Assembly: GCA_032207245.1 (NCBI GenBank)
Contig: CM063506.1
Coordinates: forward strand, 12,577,939 to 12,641,938
Direction: 5' to 3'
Length of the DNA stretch: 64,000 bases
From: Pardosa pseudoannulata
Lineage: Eukaryota; Arthropoda; Arachnida; Araneae; Lycosidae
The notes under the pieces are model-generated. The model worked only from the letters and a program-made list of their open reading frames with translations, was not told where the DNA came from and did no database searches. A program made the position numbers and the translations under genes. Positions 36,422 through 47,262 of the stretch are shown in pieces. Numbering within the stretch: the stretch's first letter is position 1; every line of letters starts with the position of its first letter.

Positions 36422-37307
36422 GGTATCCGTCTGCGTTCAAAACGTCATTTGTTGCCAAAAATCATAATTTTTTTATTTCTCTATTGTAGAATTTCAACTT
36501 TTAGGCTTCTAAATCTGTTTTTGTTTTGTCTCTACTGCATTTTAAAGAAAAGTTACAGTTGTTTAAACATCAGTGACAGCTGTCAAAATAAATCGGAAGT
36601 AGCGACTTCGGAACCGGAAGTTGTGAATTTTTTGGAAGCATTTTTTGGACAAAATTTTTTTAATTTTCCTGAAGATTAGTTTAAACATTTTTCTAGTATT
36701 TTTAATTGTTAGCAACTAGGCAGTTAGAAAGTTTTGAAGCAAGAAAGTGTGGGGAATCTTAAACATGTATTTTAATTTTTTAATAGTTAAAGTTCGTTTT
36801 CATAAACTTCACATGCGTTTTTCTCAAACAGTACTCAAAATATTTTGTTGAAAGTTATTATGAATGTTTTTGATAGTATTTACTAGTAAATGATCTAAAA
36901 GCTTTAAATTTGGATTATTTTGTAATGATGTTACACTCATAGTTAGATCTAAAGGTAGTGAAAATTCGATAAAAATTCAATGTGTATGATTTTGAAGGAC
37001 CCAAATTTCTTTTCAAATGTAAATTAAACAAAGATTTATGTGATTCACCAGTCTAGTCTATAAGAAATGTGTTGAGTCAAAAAGTATTGAAATAATTTAA
37101 TTTATTAAAAAATTAGACCTTTTGAAAAAAGCCGATTTTTTTACTAAATTTTCTTCATTTATTAGAGATATTATAATAACTTCTCCAGGAATAAATTTTT
37201 TAAGTACAATTCTCAATGATAATATAAAAAATAAATCTAAAAATGTAAAAACATGATCTAGTTTCTACGTTTAAACAAAAAAGTTTTCCGAACGTAGACG
37301 GATACCT
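36422..37307 (-). mobile_element. Long-TIR DNA element family D, copy 2
   Basis: Ends are GGTATCCGTCTGCGTT and AACGTAGACGGATACC. The whole 886 bp aligns in reverse orientation with the copy at 8641-9579 (for example GGTATCCGTCTACGTTCGGA, then TTTAAACGTAGAAACTA). The flanks are TTAA at the left and TAAT at the right. There is no coding capacity. Confidence 0.85.
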
Positions 37308-37740
37308 AATGCTAATTATTTTAGGAAGTGTTTGTAAATAAACCAGAATCTTGGTGATTAAAAGAGGAAATCAAATGGAGGACCGCCATTTGCTGCATGT
37401 CAAGATTCTTCTTAATTCACTTGGATGAATTTACGATTGAATTTTTTTCTTTTCTCTTCTTAAAATCTATTACTGATTTTTATATTTCAAATCTTCTACA
37501 GACGAGAGAAGACAGTCTATTTTCCAAGTAGTTTCTCATGCATGTGATTTAGATAAATACGAAAAACAATTTACTTTATCACGCTCTCTGAGAAAATTTT
37601 GCCTTCTATTACTCAAACCCAAATAAAAAAAAATTCTTTCATTTTCCGTCTTCTTTGGAACATCGAGCTTCAATACCTGGCGGTAATTAAACGCAGTGAA
37701 AAAAGGATTCTTAAAAAACGAAAAATTCTAGGGAAATAGG
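37308..37740. other. Intergenic, nothing recognised
   Basis: The stretch 37340-37440 is slightly more complex, but no feature can be supported. Confidence 0.4.
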
Positions 37741-37749
37741 TGTTGATGT

Positions 37750-38000
37750 AGGAGGTTCTACTTTTTTTTTTACATGCATGCAAACATGCTCAGTAATAAA
37801 AAAAAGCGGGATTAATCGAAGAACAGACAAAGAAAACTCGAGACCCGTGTTATCTTGCCAAGAAAAAAAAAAGCTAATTACAGAAATAGCTTTCCATGCG
37901 AGTGTGTGTGGCAAATTGAATCGCTTCTCCCTTGTTGTGGGTTCATTTTTTCCTCTTCCGCTTTCTTGCCTTTTTTTCCTCATTTCGTAGAAAGGGTTGT
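37750..38000. promoter_or_regulatory. Candidate regulatory island
   Basis: It contains GCGGGATTAATCG (an Otx/bicoid-type GGATTA core), GCTAATTAC, CATGCATGCAAACATGC and CpG-containing complex sequence. The overlapping plus and minus frames of 70-104 codons are mutually exclusive and without motifs. Confidence 0.27.
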
Positions 38001-38001
38001 T

Positions 38002-39720
38002 TTCAAGTTCAGGAATTTTATCCCACCGAATTACCAGCTTTTATTTTTTCTACTTTCGAGAAAAATCGACGACTGCTCATTTTATCTTCGATTAGATCAG
38101 TGGTCGTTATCCGAACTTCTGCACAACACTGCATTTTTCAAATCCTACTGTTAGTTACCACAAGAAATCAGGTTAGAAATAAGCATTATCTTATTAAATC
38201 TTATATTTGTTTATTGCCTATAAATATTCATATAGGGTATAAGTGAAATCAATTTTAATAAAGAGATAAAGTCGAATTTGACCTGTACTAAAAACTTTAA
38301 GTATCATTAGTAATAAATTAGAAATGTTAGAAAAAATTTTTCTTTGGAATTATTAACTTTAATAAGAAGAATGACACTCTTTTTTTTATCACTAACAAGT
38401 TTTTTTTAAATGCAAGAGAACAGGTAGTGGCTGTTCTTCACTCAAGTTCAGAAATTTTATCCCACCGAATTACCAGCTTTTATTCTTTTCTACTTTCGAG
38501 AAAAATTGACGACTGCGCATTTTTTCTTCGATTAGATCAGTGGTCTCTATCCGAACTTCTGAGCAACACTGAAGTTTTAAATCCTAATGTTAGCTACCAC
38601 AAGAAATCAGGATAAAAATAAGAATTTTATTATTAAATCTCATGTTTGTTTATTGCCTATAAATATTAATATATAAGTGAAATCAATTTTAAGAAAGAGA
38701 AAAAGTCGAATTTGACCTGTACTAAAAAACTGTAAGTATCGTTAGTAATTAATTAGAAATGTAAGAAAAGATTTTTCTTCAGAATTATTAACTTTAATGA
38801 CATGAATTACACTATTTTTTATCGTTAATAATTTTTTTTAATTGCAAGAGAACAGATAGTGGCTGTTCTTCACTCAAATTCAGGAATTTTATCCCACCAA
38901 ATTACCAACTTTCATTTTTTTCTACTTTCGAGAAAAATCGAAGACTGCGCATTTTTTCTTCGATTAGATCAGCGGTCGCTATCCGAACTTCTGAGCAACA
39001 CTGTAGTGTTTAAATCCTACTTAGCTAGCTACCACAAGAAATCAGGATAGAAATCAGAAATTTCTTATTCAATCTTATGTTTGTTTATTGCCTTTAAAAA
39101 TTTTATTTGGTATAAGTGAAATCAATTTTAATAAAGAGAAAAAGTCAAAATAAAGAGAAAAGTAATAAATAATAAAGAGAAAAGTAATAAAGATTTAATA
39201 AAGAGAAAAGTAATAAATTAGAAATGTAAAAAAAGATTTTTCTTCAGAATTATTAACTTTAATGAGAAGAATGACACTCTTTTTTATCATTAACAATTTT
39301 TTTTAATTGCAAGAGAACAAGTAGTGGCTGTTCTTCACTAGTTTTGTAGACTTCTCTAAAAATAATTAACTTCCTTAAATATAGTTACATAATAAACAAG
39401 AAATCAGGATAGAAATAAGAATTTTCTTATTAAATCTTATGTTTGTTTATTACCTACAAATATTCATATATTTTATAAGTGAAATCAATTTTAATAAAAA
39501 GAAGAAGTCGAAATTGAACTGTACTAAAAACTTTAAGTATCGTTAGTAATAAATTAGAAATGTAAGAAAAGATTTTTCTTCAGATTAACTTTATTGAGAA
39601 GAATGACAATCTTTTTTATCATTAACAATTTTTTTAATTGAAAGAGAACAAGTAGTGGCTGTTCTTCACTAGTTTTGTAGACTTCACTAAAAATAATTCA
39701 CTTTCTTAAATATAGGTATA
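38002..39720 (+). repeat. Tandem array: three units of about 435 bp plus two shortened units
   Basis: Full units start near 38002, 38441 and 38875. They share TTTTATCCCACC(G/A)AATTACCA, CTACTTTCGAGAAAAAT, CTTCGATTAGATCAG and GTGAAATCAATTTTAA. Two further units (about 39308 and 39640, period about 330) lack the first segment and instead carry CACTAGTTTTGTAGACTTC. The third unit has an internal stutter of AATAAAGAGAAAAGT. Similar short frames recur in units because the DNA is repeated; I see no sign of selection on them. Confidence 0.85.
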
Positions 39721-39779
39721 TAACAAACATCCTTAAATCTGGTATTAAAAATGGCTGGTAAACGCTGGAGAAATTAATC

Positions 39780-40100
39780 ATAGTCCTAAATATCTCACCG
39801 TTCTGTGTGCGATCGAACGCTCTGTGTGTGTCTTGAGAATTTTTCAGATTGTTTATTTATTGAAAGTATCTTGCCCGTCTATGGCTTGTGGATAAGAAGC
39901 TGCCCAAAATATTATTTATTTCCGTTTTATCTCCGATGTCCATCGGGAGCTGTCTTCGACCAATATCAGCAAATCGTCGGTTTCTCTTGAACGCTCTTCC
40001 AAAATTTGATAATGCCACCAAAGGAAAAGAAGAGAAGTGCTCATTTATCATTTTAGTCGACTTTCAGAAGTTTTTTTCCTCGTCTGGGTATTTTAATTAG
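39780..40100. promoter_or_regulatory. Complex island with CpGs, function unknown
   Basis: TGTGCGATCGAACGCTCTGT, TCTCCGATGTCCATCGGGAG and CAGCAAATCGTCGGTTTC stand out from the AT-rich context. GATGTCCATCGGGAGC contains a short dyad. Three different frames of 60-70 codons overlap here without a known domain. It could be a regulatory element or a decayed repeat. Confidence 0.28.
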
Positions 40101-40579
40101 GATTTAGATAACGATGTTTATTACATACATATTATCTCTATCAGCTTGTCACGAATAATTTTAGAATCAAGGCAGCTTTATTATACAGAAAGAAAAATCA
40201 GATTTTACTCAGAGCATAAGATAAAACAAATAATAATAAATTTTTTACTGCTAAAAACTTATACAACATATCAAACTGCAGAGGTTTGTTTTCTATTGCT
40301 TACAGGTATTAAAATAAACTACAAGCATTTATGGACTTTACAGGAGTTCCTAGGTTCGAATTCCATTGTAGACATGGATATTCTTAACCCTTTATAATTA
40401 GTTTTAGAATGATTGGGAACCTGTCCTATTAGATTTCTCTTCCCCAATGTTTACTTTTAAATTTGTTTTAGTTTTGGATGGTTTACATTTAAACATTTCT
40501 TTAAACAAATTTTTCTGTGCGATAGAGTGACAAATTCTCTAAGGTTATGTATAACAATGTATTAAATTTTATAGTGTTA

Positions 40580-41380
40580 CAGTAGAACCTCTTTTTAACA
40601 ACCCTACAATACAACGATCCATTCGTTAGATGGACCATCTTAAACAGTCTCAATTATTTTACCATCGGAATAATGTTAATTTTGAATCATTACAACGACC
40701 CCAAGCGTATTATTTTTCGTTAGAACAATAATACACTTGGGGTCGATTTTAGTCCGCAGAACTCATGAGTAAGTAGGCTATTTCAAAATTATTGTACTGT
40801 GGTGGAACTTCAAGAAACCTGTACTTCTCTCTTTGTGTTTGCTTAAAGGAGGGGAGAGAGCGTGACGAAAAGGGGAGAACTAAATCTTCAATTATCTTTT
40901 GATGAGTTTGTTGCGGTAGACGAAGCTTTACAGTGCTGCGGAGAAAATTTGAATGAGGACGATTTTATTGGACGTATTACCGGAAATGAAGAAATCTGCG
41001 ATTCCGACGACGGAGAAGAAATCGTCCAAGCTTTTGAAAAAGTGAATGAAAAAGAAGCCTTCAATTCAATCAATGCCTTGCGTCAATATTTTGAAGGACA
41101 ATTTAATTTTGAAGATTTCCTTCAAAATCTAACGGATATGGAATCAGTGATAATGAAACATTCCTAAATGAACTTGAAACAGGCGTCAATCAAAGACCTT
41201 TTTTTCAAAAATTCAGTAATGGAAATACAAATAAATAGGAGTGTTCTCTAGGTATGTACTGTTACATCATTTCTTTGCTCAATTTCTTTATTATATTTTC
41301 AATTCGTTACAACGACCTTTCGTTACAACGACCATATGATGTTGGTCCCACAGAGGGGTCGTTATACCGAGGTTCTACTG
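40580..41380 (+). mobile_element. Tigger/pogo family C element
   Basis: The left end CAGTAGAACCTCTTTTTAAC and the right end, containing ATACCGAGGTTCTACTG, are inverted relative to each other. TA flanks both sides (40578-40579, 41381-41382). It is 801 bp, with a surviving C-terminal transposase frame and a large internal deletion. An imperfect 19-bp inverted repeat lies at 40696-40745. Confidence 0.9.
40862..41167 (+). pseudogene. Tigger transposase C-terminal acidic tail remnant
   Basis: The open frame of 101 codons (the first is GTG, so not a true start) has an acidic stretch (EEICDSDDGEEIVQ), then EAFNSINALRQYFEGQFNFE, and ends naturally at 41165. Tigger-type transposases end with this pattern of an acidic linker followed by a helix with LRxYFE. 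The DNA-binding and DDE domains are deleted. The frame is unbroken, so the deletion derivative is fairly young or short-lived. Confidence 0.7.
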
Positions 41381-41382
41381 TA

Positions 41383-41765
41383 AAATGTCCTTATTTGCCT
41401 TCAAAGAAGACTAAGTAAAAAATTTTCACAAAAAAATTAAAATTAATTTTTTTCTTACAAGTTTTAAAAATTTAGTTAGTATAACCCTGAAGAAATTTAA
41501 GCTGTATTAAGTGGTATAATTTGTTCAAAGAAATAGTCAAATGCAAATGCCTAGACGTAAAACCGTTTTCTCCATAACGTAGAAGTAGAGGAATCCAATA
41601 TGATCGGTAGTCAACCACCTTTAGTACAACAGAGGGGCTCATACTCGTCCAATGCATATAACGTTAGTCTTCAAGAATGTGTAGAAAGAGAGATTGTATT
41701 TTTCTATTAAAATAAGTAAATTTTCAAAAATATAGTCTCATTAATTTCATTAGTATAAGAATTTT
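41383..41765. other. Unassigned sequence with 61-codon minus frame
   Basis: A minus frame at 41472-41657 (HWTSMSPSVVLKVVDYRSYW...) lies in GC-richer DNA. I do not recognise it, and no splice context supports an exon. Confidence 0.3.
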
Positions 41766-41769
41766 TAAT

Positions 41770-42100
41770 TTATACTAATTCCTTTAGGTTATAATGAACT
41801 TTATAATAAATAATTTTTGTCTCAAAATATTTTCCTCTTTTAACCAATTGATGCATAGTGTTTCCCTTTTAGGGGCAGCTAAAAATAGTTTGTAGAATTT
41901 TTAAGTTTTTTTTTTTTTTTTGAAAGAGTGTTCCTTTTCAGCGAAGGTACATTGCATTCCTATAAACAATTTAACAAAGTTTCGAATATCTGTTATTATT
42001 TATAATTTTGTCGTTTGGACCAACATTTTAAGATATTTCGAGCCTGGCACAGGAATTTATTTTTCAGCAGGTACATCAAATCCTATAGAATACTCATATC
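41770..42100 (+). repeat. Dispersed repeat R, second copy
   Basis: GCTAAAAATAGTTTGTAGAA, CTATAAACAATTTAACAAAG and TTATTTATAATTTTGTCGTT match the 16.2-16.8 kb copy in the same orientation, with a long T-run between. Confidence 0.55.
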
Positions 42101-42114
42101 TGTCGTAAAGCTTC

Positions 42115-42803
42115 CAGGGCAGTAACTAGGGCATGGCAAAGGTGGCACATGCCACGGGAACACCAATCTTAGGGGCGCCGTATAGCGAGGAAAATGTGGT
42201 CTGAAAGAGAACGATTCGCCCCGAGTAGAAATAAGGAAAAGTTGAAAAAAAAAGCTTTTTTATTATAAAATACAATGTGTAAATATTATTTTTTATGAAT
42301 TTTCTTATTATTTAAAATGCTTCTAGAGACTAAACCTGTTTATCAAACACTCCTAATATTCCTTAATATAATTCCGGGTATTCGTTTTAAATTTTGAATT
42401 TAATAAAGTTATTAAAACTAAATTTATATTTAGAAATTTGCAAATTTTTTATGAAAATTCAATGCTTAAATAAAAAACAATCCCCTCAAATAAACTATTC
42501 AGTTTATCAGCAAAATAATATCCCCAAACTATTCAAAAATATTTTTAAGTATTAATAAGTAAAAACAGAAAGATTAATTAATGTGCTAAGAACAATTTAA
42601 GAATTAACGAAATATTTTGTGAGTTCATTCTGAGTATATAATATATGTATATAATTGTATATATTTATATTATATGCATATATTATTTATGTATATTATA
42701 TATATAGCATGTTTATGTATATTCTCACTATATTTGGTGATTTGGTGTAGGGGCGCACACCAGATTTTTGCCACGGGTGCTAAAGGACCTAGTTACGGCC
42801 CTG
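42115..42803. mobile_element. hAT MITE with perfect 8-bp target duplication
   Basis: It begins CAGGGCAGTAACTAGG and ends CCTAGTTACGGCCCTG, a 16-bp inverted repeat with one mismatch. The direct repeat AAAGCTTC flanks it at 42107-42114 and 42804-42811. It is 689 bp with no coding. The centre contains a TATATA-rich palindromic region (42630-42720). Confidence 0.93.
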
Positions 42804-42832
42804 AAAGCTTCACTTTATAACTGATAGTATGC

Positions 42833-42895
42833 AGTAGGTCCCGGACACATTAACTCTCGTGCAATGAAATGAAGACCATAGTGCTCCAAACCAAT
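42833..42895 (+). mobile_element. SINE 3' fragment (main family)
   Basis: GTAGGTCCCGGACACATTAA, then CTCTCGTGCA...GACCATAGTGCTCCAAACC matches the body and tail of the 13.4 kb SINE. The tRNA-like head is missing. Confidence 0.7.
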
Positions 42896-43154
42896 CAATT
42901 TAAATGTTTTAATCTGAAGTTTGGCATCACTTAGTAATAACAAAGTACATGAATTTGAAAAATGCATTCTAAATTTTGTGCTCTTTTTCAACAAATACAT
43001 CATATTATAAGTCTTAAATTAATTCCTCAATAGATACGGAATTTTATGTACTCGAGAGAATAACATTGATTTTCTAACTGTATAATTTTTTTTTAACCTC
43101 GTGTTCAAGGGTGGTGCAACAGAGTAGATGGTATGATTTCTACGAATATCACTT

Positions 43155-43321
43155 TGGTTTGGTTTGGAGTGCTACGGTCTACTTTTTTACAACACGAGGG
43201 CTAATGGGACCGGGACCTACAGCTTAAAGCCGATTCCGAACAGCTACGAACATCCATGCCACTGTGGGAACTCCGGTACCGAAGGCCAGCACCCTAACCA
43301 ATCGTCCATCGTTCGGCCCAA
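43155..43321 (-). mobile_element. tRNA-derived SINE with B-box deletion and 11-bp target duplication
   Basis: The flanking direct repeat GAATATCACTT (43144-43154, 43322-43332) defines the ends. On the minus strand the head reads GCCGAACGATGGACGATTGG. Compared with the 63.0 kb copy, about 13 bases spanning GTTCGAATCC are missing, so the internal B box is lost. This copy should not be competent for polymerase III transcription. Confidence 0.9.
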
Positions 43322-43334
43322 GAATATCACTTAA

Positions 43335-44560
43335 AGTCCGATTTTCCCAAGGTTACAGGCCTCTATGCAAAGAGTAGGAGTACAATATTTGGGCTAAGTC
43401 ACTAAGAGAAAGCACCCTACCTGTTATCTCATCATCTAACACTTTCATAAGGGGAAGGTACTAGTATATGAAATTATATAACGATTTCCCCCCCTTTTAT
43501 TTTTGTAAAATATTTCCTTAATAATAATAATTCACTGCGTGTACAGCTGACCCTAGGTGGTAAGCAAGGTAGACGGCTGCGTCAAAATTTAAGAGTGACA
43601 AAACGATATGAACTTAAGCGAAAAAAAAAAAAAAAACAAAAAAAAAACTAGTTAGTTAATGAACTTAACCCATAAAAATTTCCTTTCGTTGAAGTTTATA
43701 CTTTATATACTCTTTTACTTTGTGTAAATTGTTTTTAAAGAATAGTTTATATTTGAAAATGGCAGGTACTAAATTTAATTTTTAAGTTCAATGTCATTAG
43801 TTAGTTAAAAATGTAACTTCTGTTTATCAATAAACGATGTCCTGTAAAATTGTATTGGCATTATGGTCTAAATTCAATTGCATGCCATTGTCTATATAAG
43901 TCTTTTACAGGTTTATATGTGTGATTGTTAATATAGGTCTTAAATAATTATTCTTTTTAATTTTTAAAGGCTTTTGAAACTTAAGGGGGGAGGGAGGAGT
44001 ATTTTGGGGGTTTGTCTAAGGGTTCAAAAATGCTACGGCTACTTCATGTATCCACAAAGCAGATGAAATCCATTAACCCTCTGGTTGCTCATCACGCTAT
44101 TTCCACGGCAACTCAATTGTAGCAAAATTTGCTCATTCCGTGATTTTCGCGGGCATGTGTTTTTCTTCTTTTTATGAGGAGTGCATCCCGCCTTCTCAGC
44201 CTTTACCCAGTGAAATAAATTATATACAGTATTAGACGTTTATATGAGTATAATTATATCAGTTGATCTATAGTTATACTAGATAATAGAATTATAGTTA
44301 TATTATAAATGGAAATTAACTGTCATTCAATTGAAATTTACTAAGAAAATTTTAGGATAATATCTGAAATTGGTTTTTTATACAGCTTAGTTTTTCATGA
44401 TAAAAATCTATATAAAAATCATATCTAGAAAGAAAAAATACACTTTTAAATTTTCCTGTATATGCAGATTTAAAATATGAAAAAAAAAAAATACACAATA
44501 TGTGAAGCGATTTTGGTCCACAAATTGAGCAGTCAGAGGATTAACTTATGTTAATTCTAA
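43335..44560. other. Intergenic, no gene recognised
   Basis: It includes an A-run tract (43620-43650) and a G-rich stretch (43985-44010). No coding frame of note was seen. Confidence 0.4.
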
Positions 44561-44739
44561 AAAGAACTTAATGTTATAGTTCCACAGCTGATATCCAAGT
44601 GAGACAGCATGATGTAGATTTAAAGACCCACTCATTCGCTTACTTTACCAAATCAAAATCAGATCTCCCACGCAGCCTTTTTCTCTTCTGCCCCACCTGA
44701 ATATATCCTACCAAACTGCTATGAATTTTTACACCACTG

Positions 44740-44922
44740 GTGATTCACTGTATATGTCTTTCCCAAACTAAACCTCGCTACAATTACGATTTCCCTTCTT
44801 ACCTTTTTTTTATTCTTCAAAGCCCATTCAAGAGATCCCCGCAGTGCAAGTTGCACGGCCAGGTGCCACAGCTGATTACGGAGCAGATAAAATACTTGCG
44901 GGATCTTTACGAAGCGGGATGA
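44740..44922 (+). other. Possible coding exon, product not recognised
   Basis: A pyrimidine tract ending CAAAG at 44822, or GCAG at 44844, precedes GC-rich codons encoding CKLHGQVPQLITEQIKYLRD, then LYEAG and a stop at 44920. The stretch is much richer in GC than the flanks. It uses third-position G/C (CTG, GAG, CAG, GTG, CGG), unlike the chance frames elsewhere. An AG acceptor placed in phase would make this a terminal exon of about 26-33 codons. I do not recognise the protein, and no neighbouring exon was found, so it may be a fragment of a repeat. Confidence 0.3.
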
Positions 44923-45191
44923 AAGAAAAAAAGTTGTTTGGATCAGGGATCATCAACTGGATCTGTGTCTCTTATATCCACCGATCGAAGGGATATCTAT
45001 GACTAATAAGATCTATGATAATGTAGTAGCATGACTTTGTGTTTCATATATGCCTAATTTTATTTATCGTCCGGTCGTATGAAGGGAAATTAGTTCGAGA
45101 CTGAGATTGAACACAGGAATATAATAATTTATATTTAACCTTGTGAGCAATGTTTTAATGACAGTCATTTTCTACAGTATAAGGTTTACAG

Positions 45192-46415
45192 CAGTGGCGT
45201 GCGGTAGGTTTCATGCACGGTGTGCAGAGAACATGGATTTTCCTGGATAAATCTTTAATTAATGAGGCATCTGAGTTCTCCACTCTGAAACGGGTTATTT
45301 ATTATGAATATAAATTTAAAGATTACAATAAATAAAATATTTACCTACGAGTAGTCGAGTTATAACTATAAAAACAGCTAAACTTATGAGAATTCTACTA
45401 GCACTGAAGCAAAAATCATGTCTTTTGTTGTATGGTGTCATATCGGCGTCGAAAAAGCAACGCTTCGGGCTTCCACGAAAAACTTATATGTTCAGCAAAC
45501 GTAGCACCACATGGCGCCGCCGCTGCGGTGCCTCATCCGGATGCTCATTGGTGCCGACAAACCGAACGTCTATTCCACGTGCAGAGGATTTCACTGCACG
45601 CTGGCACAATAGAACGAACTGTTTCTTGTTCGGTCAGTGGATTAAATTATATTTATTAATTGTTTTTAACATTTGGAAATCATATATTCTGCGAAAAACA
45701 TCTTGACAATTTTTAAAAACAAAACCAGGGATATGGTGTTACAGATATAACTTATATACTGTCTGTAAGACACAATGAATGGTAAAATTTGGACTGTTCT
45801 GTTAAAATTCGTTTCTTTAAAACAAAACAACATTGTTTTTCAGCGAATTATTTCAATAAATATAATACATCACCGAAATTAATTTACCACACTAAAACAT
45901 TTCACTTTATATTGATGAAATACTTCTTTTATATTTCCATGAAAACAAAATCTTACAATATATAAATTTAAACATTAACCGTCTGCAAAATCGTATGGCC
46001 AGTTAATCAGTTAAAAAACCAAAATCGCTTCAGCACGTAAGTCCCCGCTCTAATACAACGCTTAATAAACCGTACCTTCGGATGATTCTGAATGCCAAGT
46101 GCAGGAAAAATAGCTGCACTTGCCTCAGTGCCATAGTATGCTGTGCTTCTCCAGTAGCCCATACATATAAAGCGTGATTTTCAATTTAGTGCGCAGTGCG
46201 TACACATCAGAACTTCCTATGTTCGTTTGCGAGCTACGTTGGTGCAGCACCAAGTACCGCACGGAATACAAGCAAGCAAATCAACATAAAATTTGAATAT
46301 ATTATAAATAAAATTTATTATATACCATATAAAGATAGGAAGACATAGGTGCAGAAAATTTGTCTTCTAATTTTGCCAAGTGTGCATGCACACCTATATA
46401 TGGACCGCAAGCCTG
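45192..46415. mobile_element. hAT element, 1.2 kb, with perfect 8-bp target duplication
   Basis: The left end CAGTGGCGTGCGGTAGGT and the right end GGACCGCAAGCCTG are imperfect inverted complements. GTTTACAG flanks both ends (45184-45191, 46416-46423). The subterminal sequence GTGTGCA is also inverted (45220 and 46380). An internal GC-rich patch (45500-45610, GGCGCCGCCGCTGCGGTGCC) is open in two frames, but no transposase motif was seen. Confidence 0.9.
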
Positions 46416-46429
46416 GTTTACAGGTATTT

Positions 46430-47190
46430 ATATAAGTGCAAATAATTCAGAATTAATATTATATTTCACGGATTGTAGAATTTAACTCATCAACGCCTGA
46501 ATCGTGTCTACGGGATATAAAAGGTATAATATCTTAAATCTTATATATTATGGACTCTTGGGAGCAAAAGAAATGTGAAATGTAAACATCTTTCAGTATT
46601 ACAGCCTGTACTCATTAGTAGATATAGATATCAGGATTTCAGTCGATGTATCTGCCGAAGAAATAAATTTATACATAAAAGTCATGACATTATAAGAAAT
46701 TATATATGAAATGAAATCTCAATTGAAAAATAGTCATAAATTAGGATACATAAAATATTATAATTTGCAGTAAAATCAGCATTATGTAAAGAACTAGAGA
46801 TGTATTGATACACTGTTAAAGTCCGCCAATGTAAAATCATCTGACTAACATAAAAACCAGGATAGATACAAATACAAAAATAGATCCAACTTCGATGACA
46901 TGAAAACAGTACAGAATATTGCGAATTTGAAAGAAATAATATGGTGGATATTATATATCCAAATACTAAATAATGAATAGATATTGTGCATTTTAGTTAT
47001 ATAAGTAATATGTCATTTCTTAATAACAAATAAATTGACACCGTTTAGTGAAAAATTCAGTTTGTATAATTGCTTTTTGATACTTCGATCTTTTTGTATA
47101 ATGTAAAATAATAACTGTTACAAGCTAATTTTATTAACTATAACAGTATTTCCTACGAACTAAAATATTGATCTTCGAATCATGTAAATA
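46430..47190. other. AT-rich intergenic DNA
   Basis: No gene or repeat was recognised. Confidence 0.45.
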
Positions 47191-47194
47191 CAGT

Positions 47195-47262
47195 GACATG
47201 GATGTTCGTAGCCGTTCAGAATTGGCTTTAAGCTAGATGCTCTCAAATCCTCGTATTGGCAA
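47195..47262 (+). mobile_element. SINE fragment (main family, body only)
   Basis: ACATGGATGTTCGTAGCCGT, then TCAGAATTGGCTTTAAGCTA matches the SINE body just after the tRNA-like head. The head and tail are lost. Confidence 0.65.

Noticed and set aside
38427..39050. Similar 62-63 codon frames MAVLHS... in repeated units
   Set aside because: The resemblance follows from the 435-bp DNA duplication; differences are not biased to silent sites by eye and the third unit differs at several residues.
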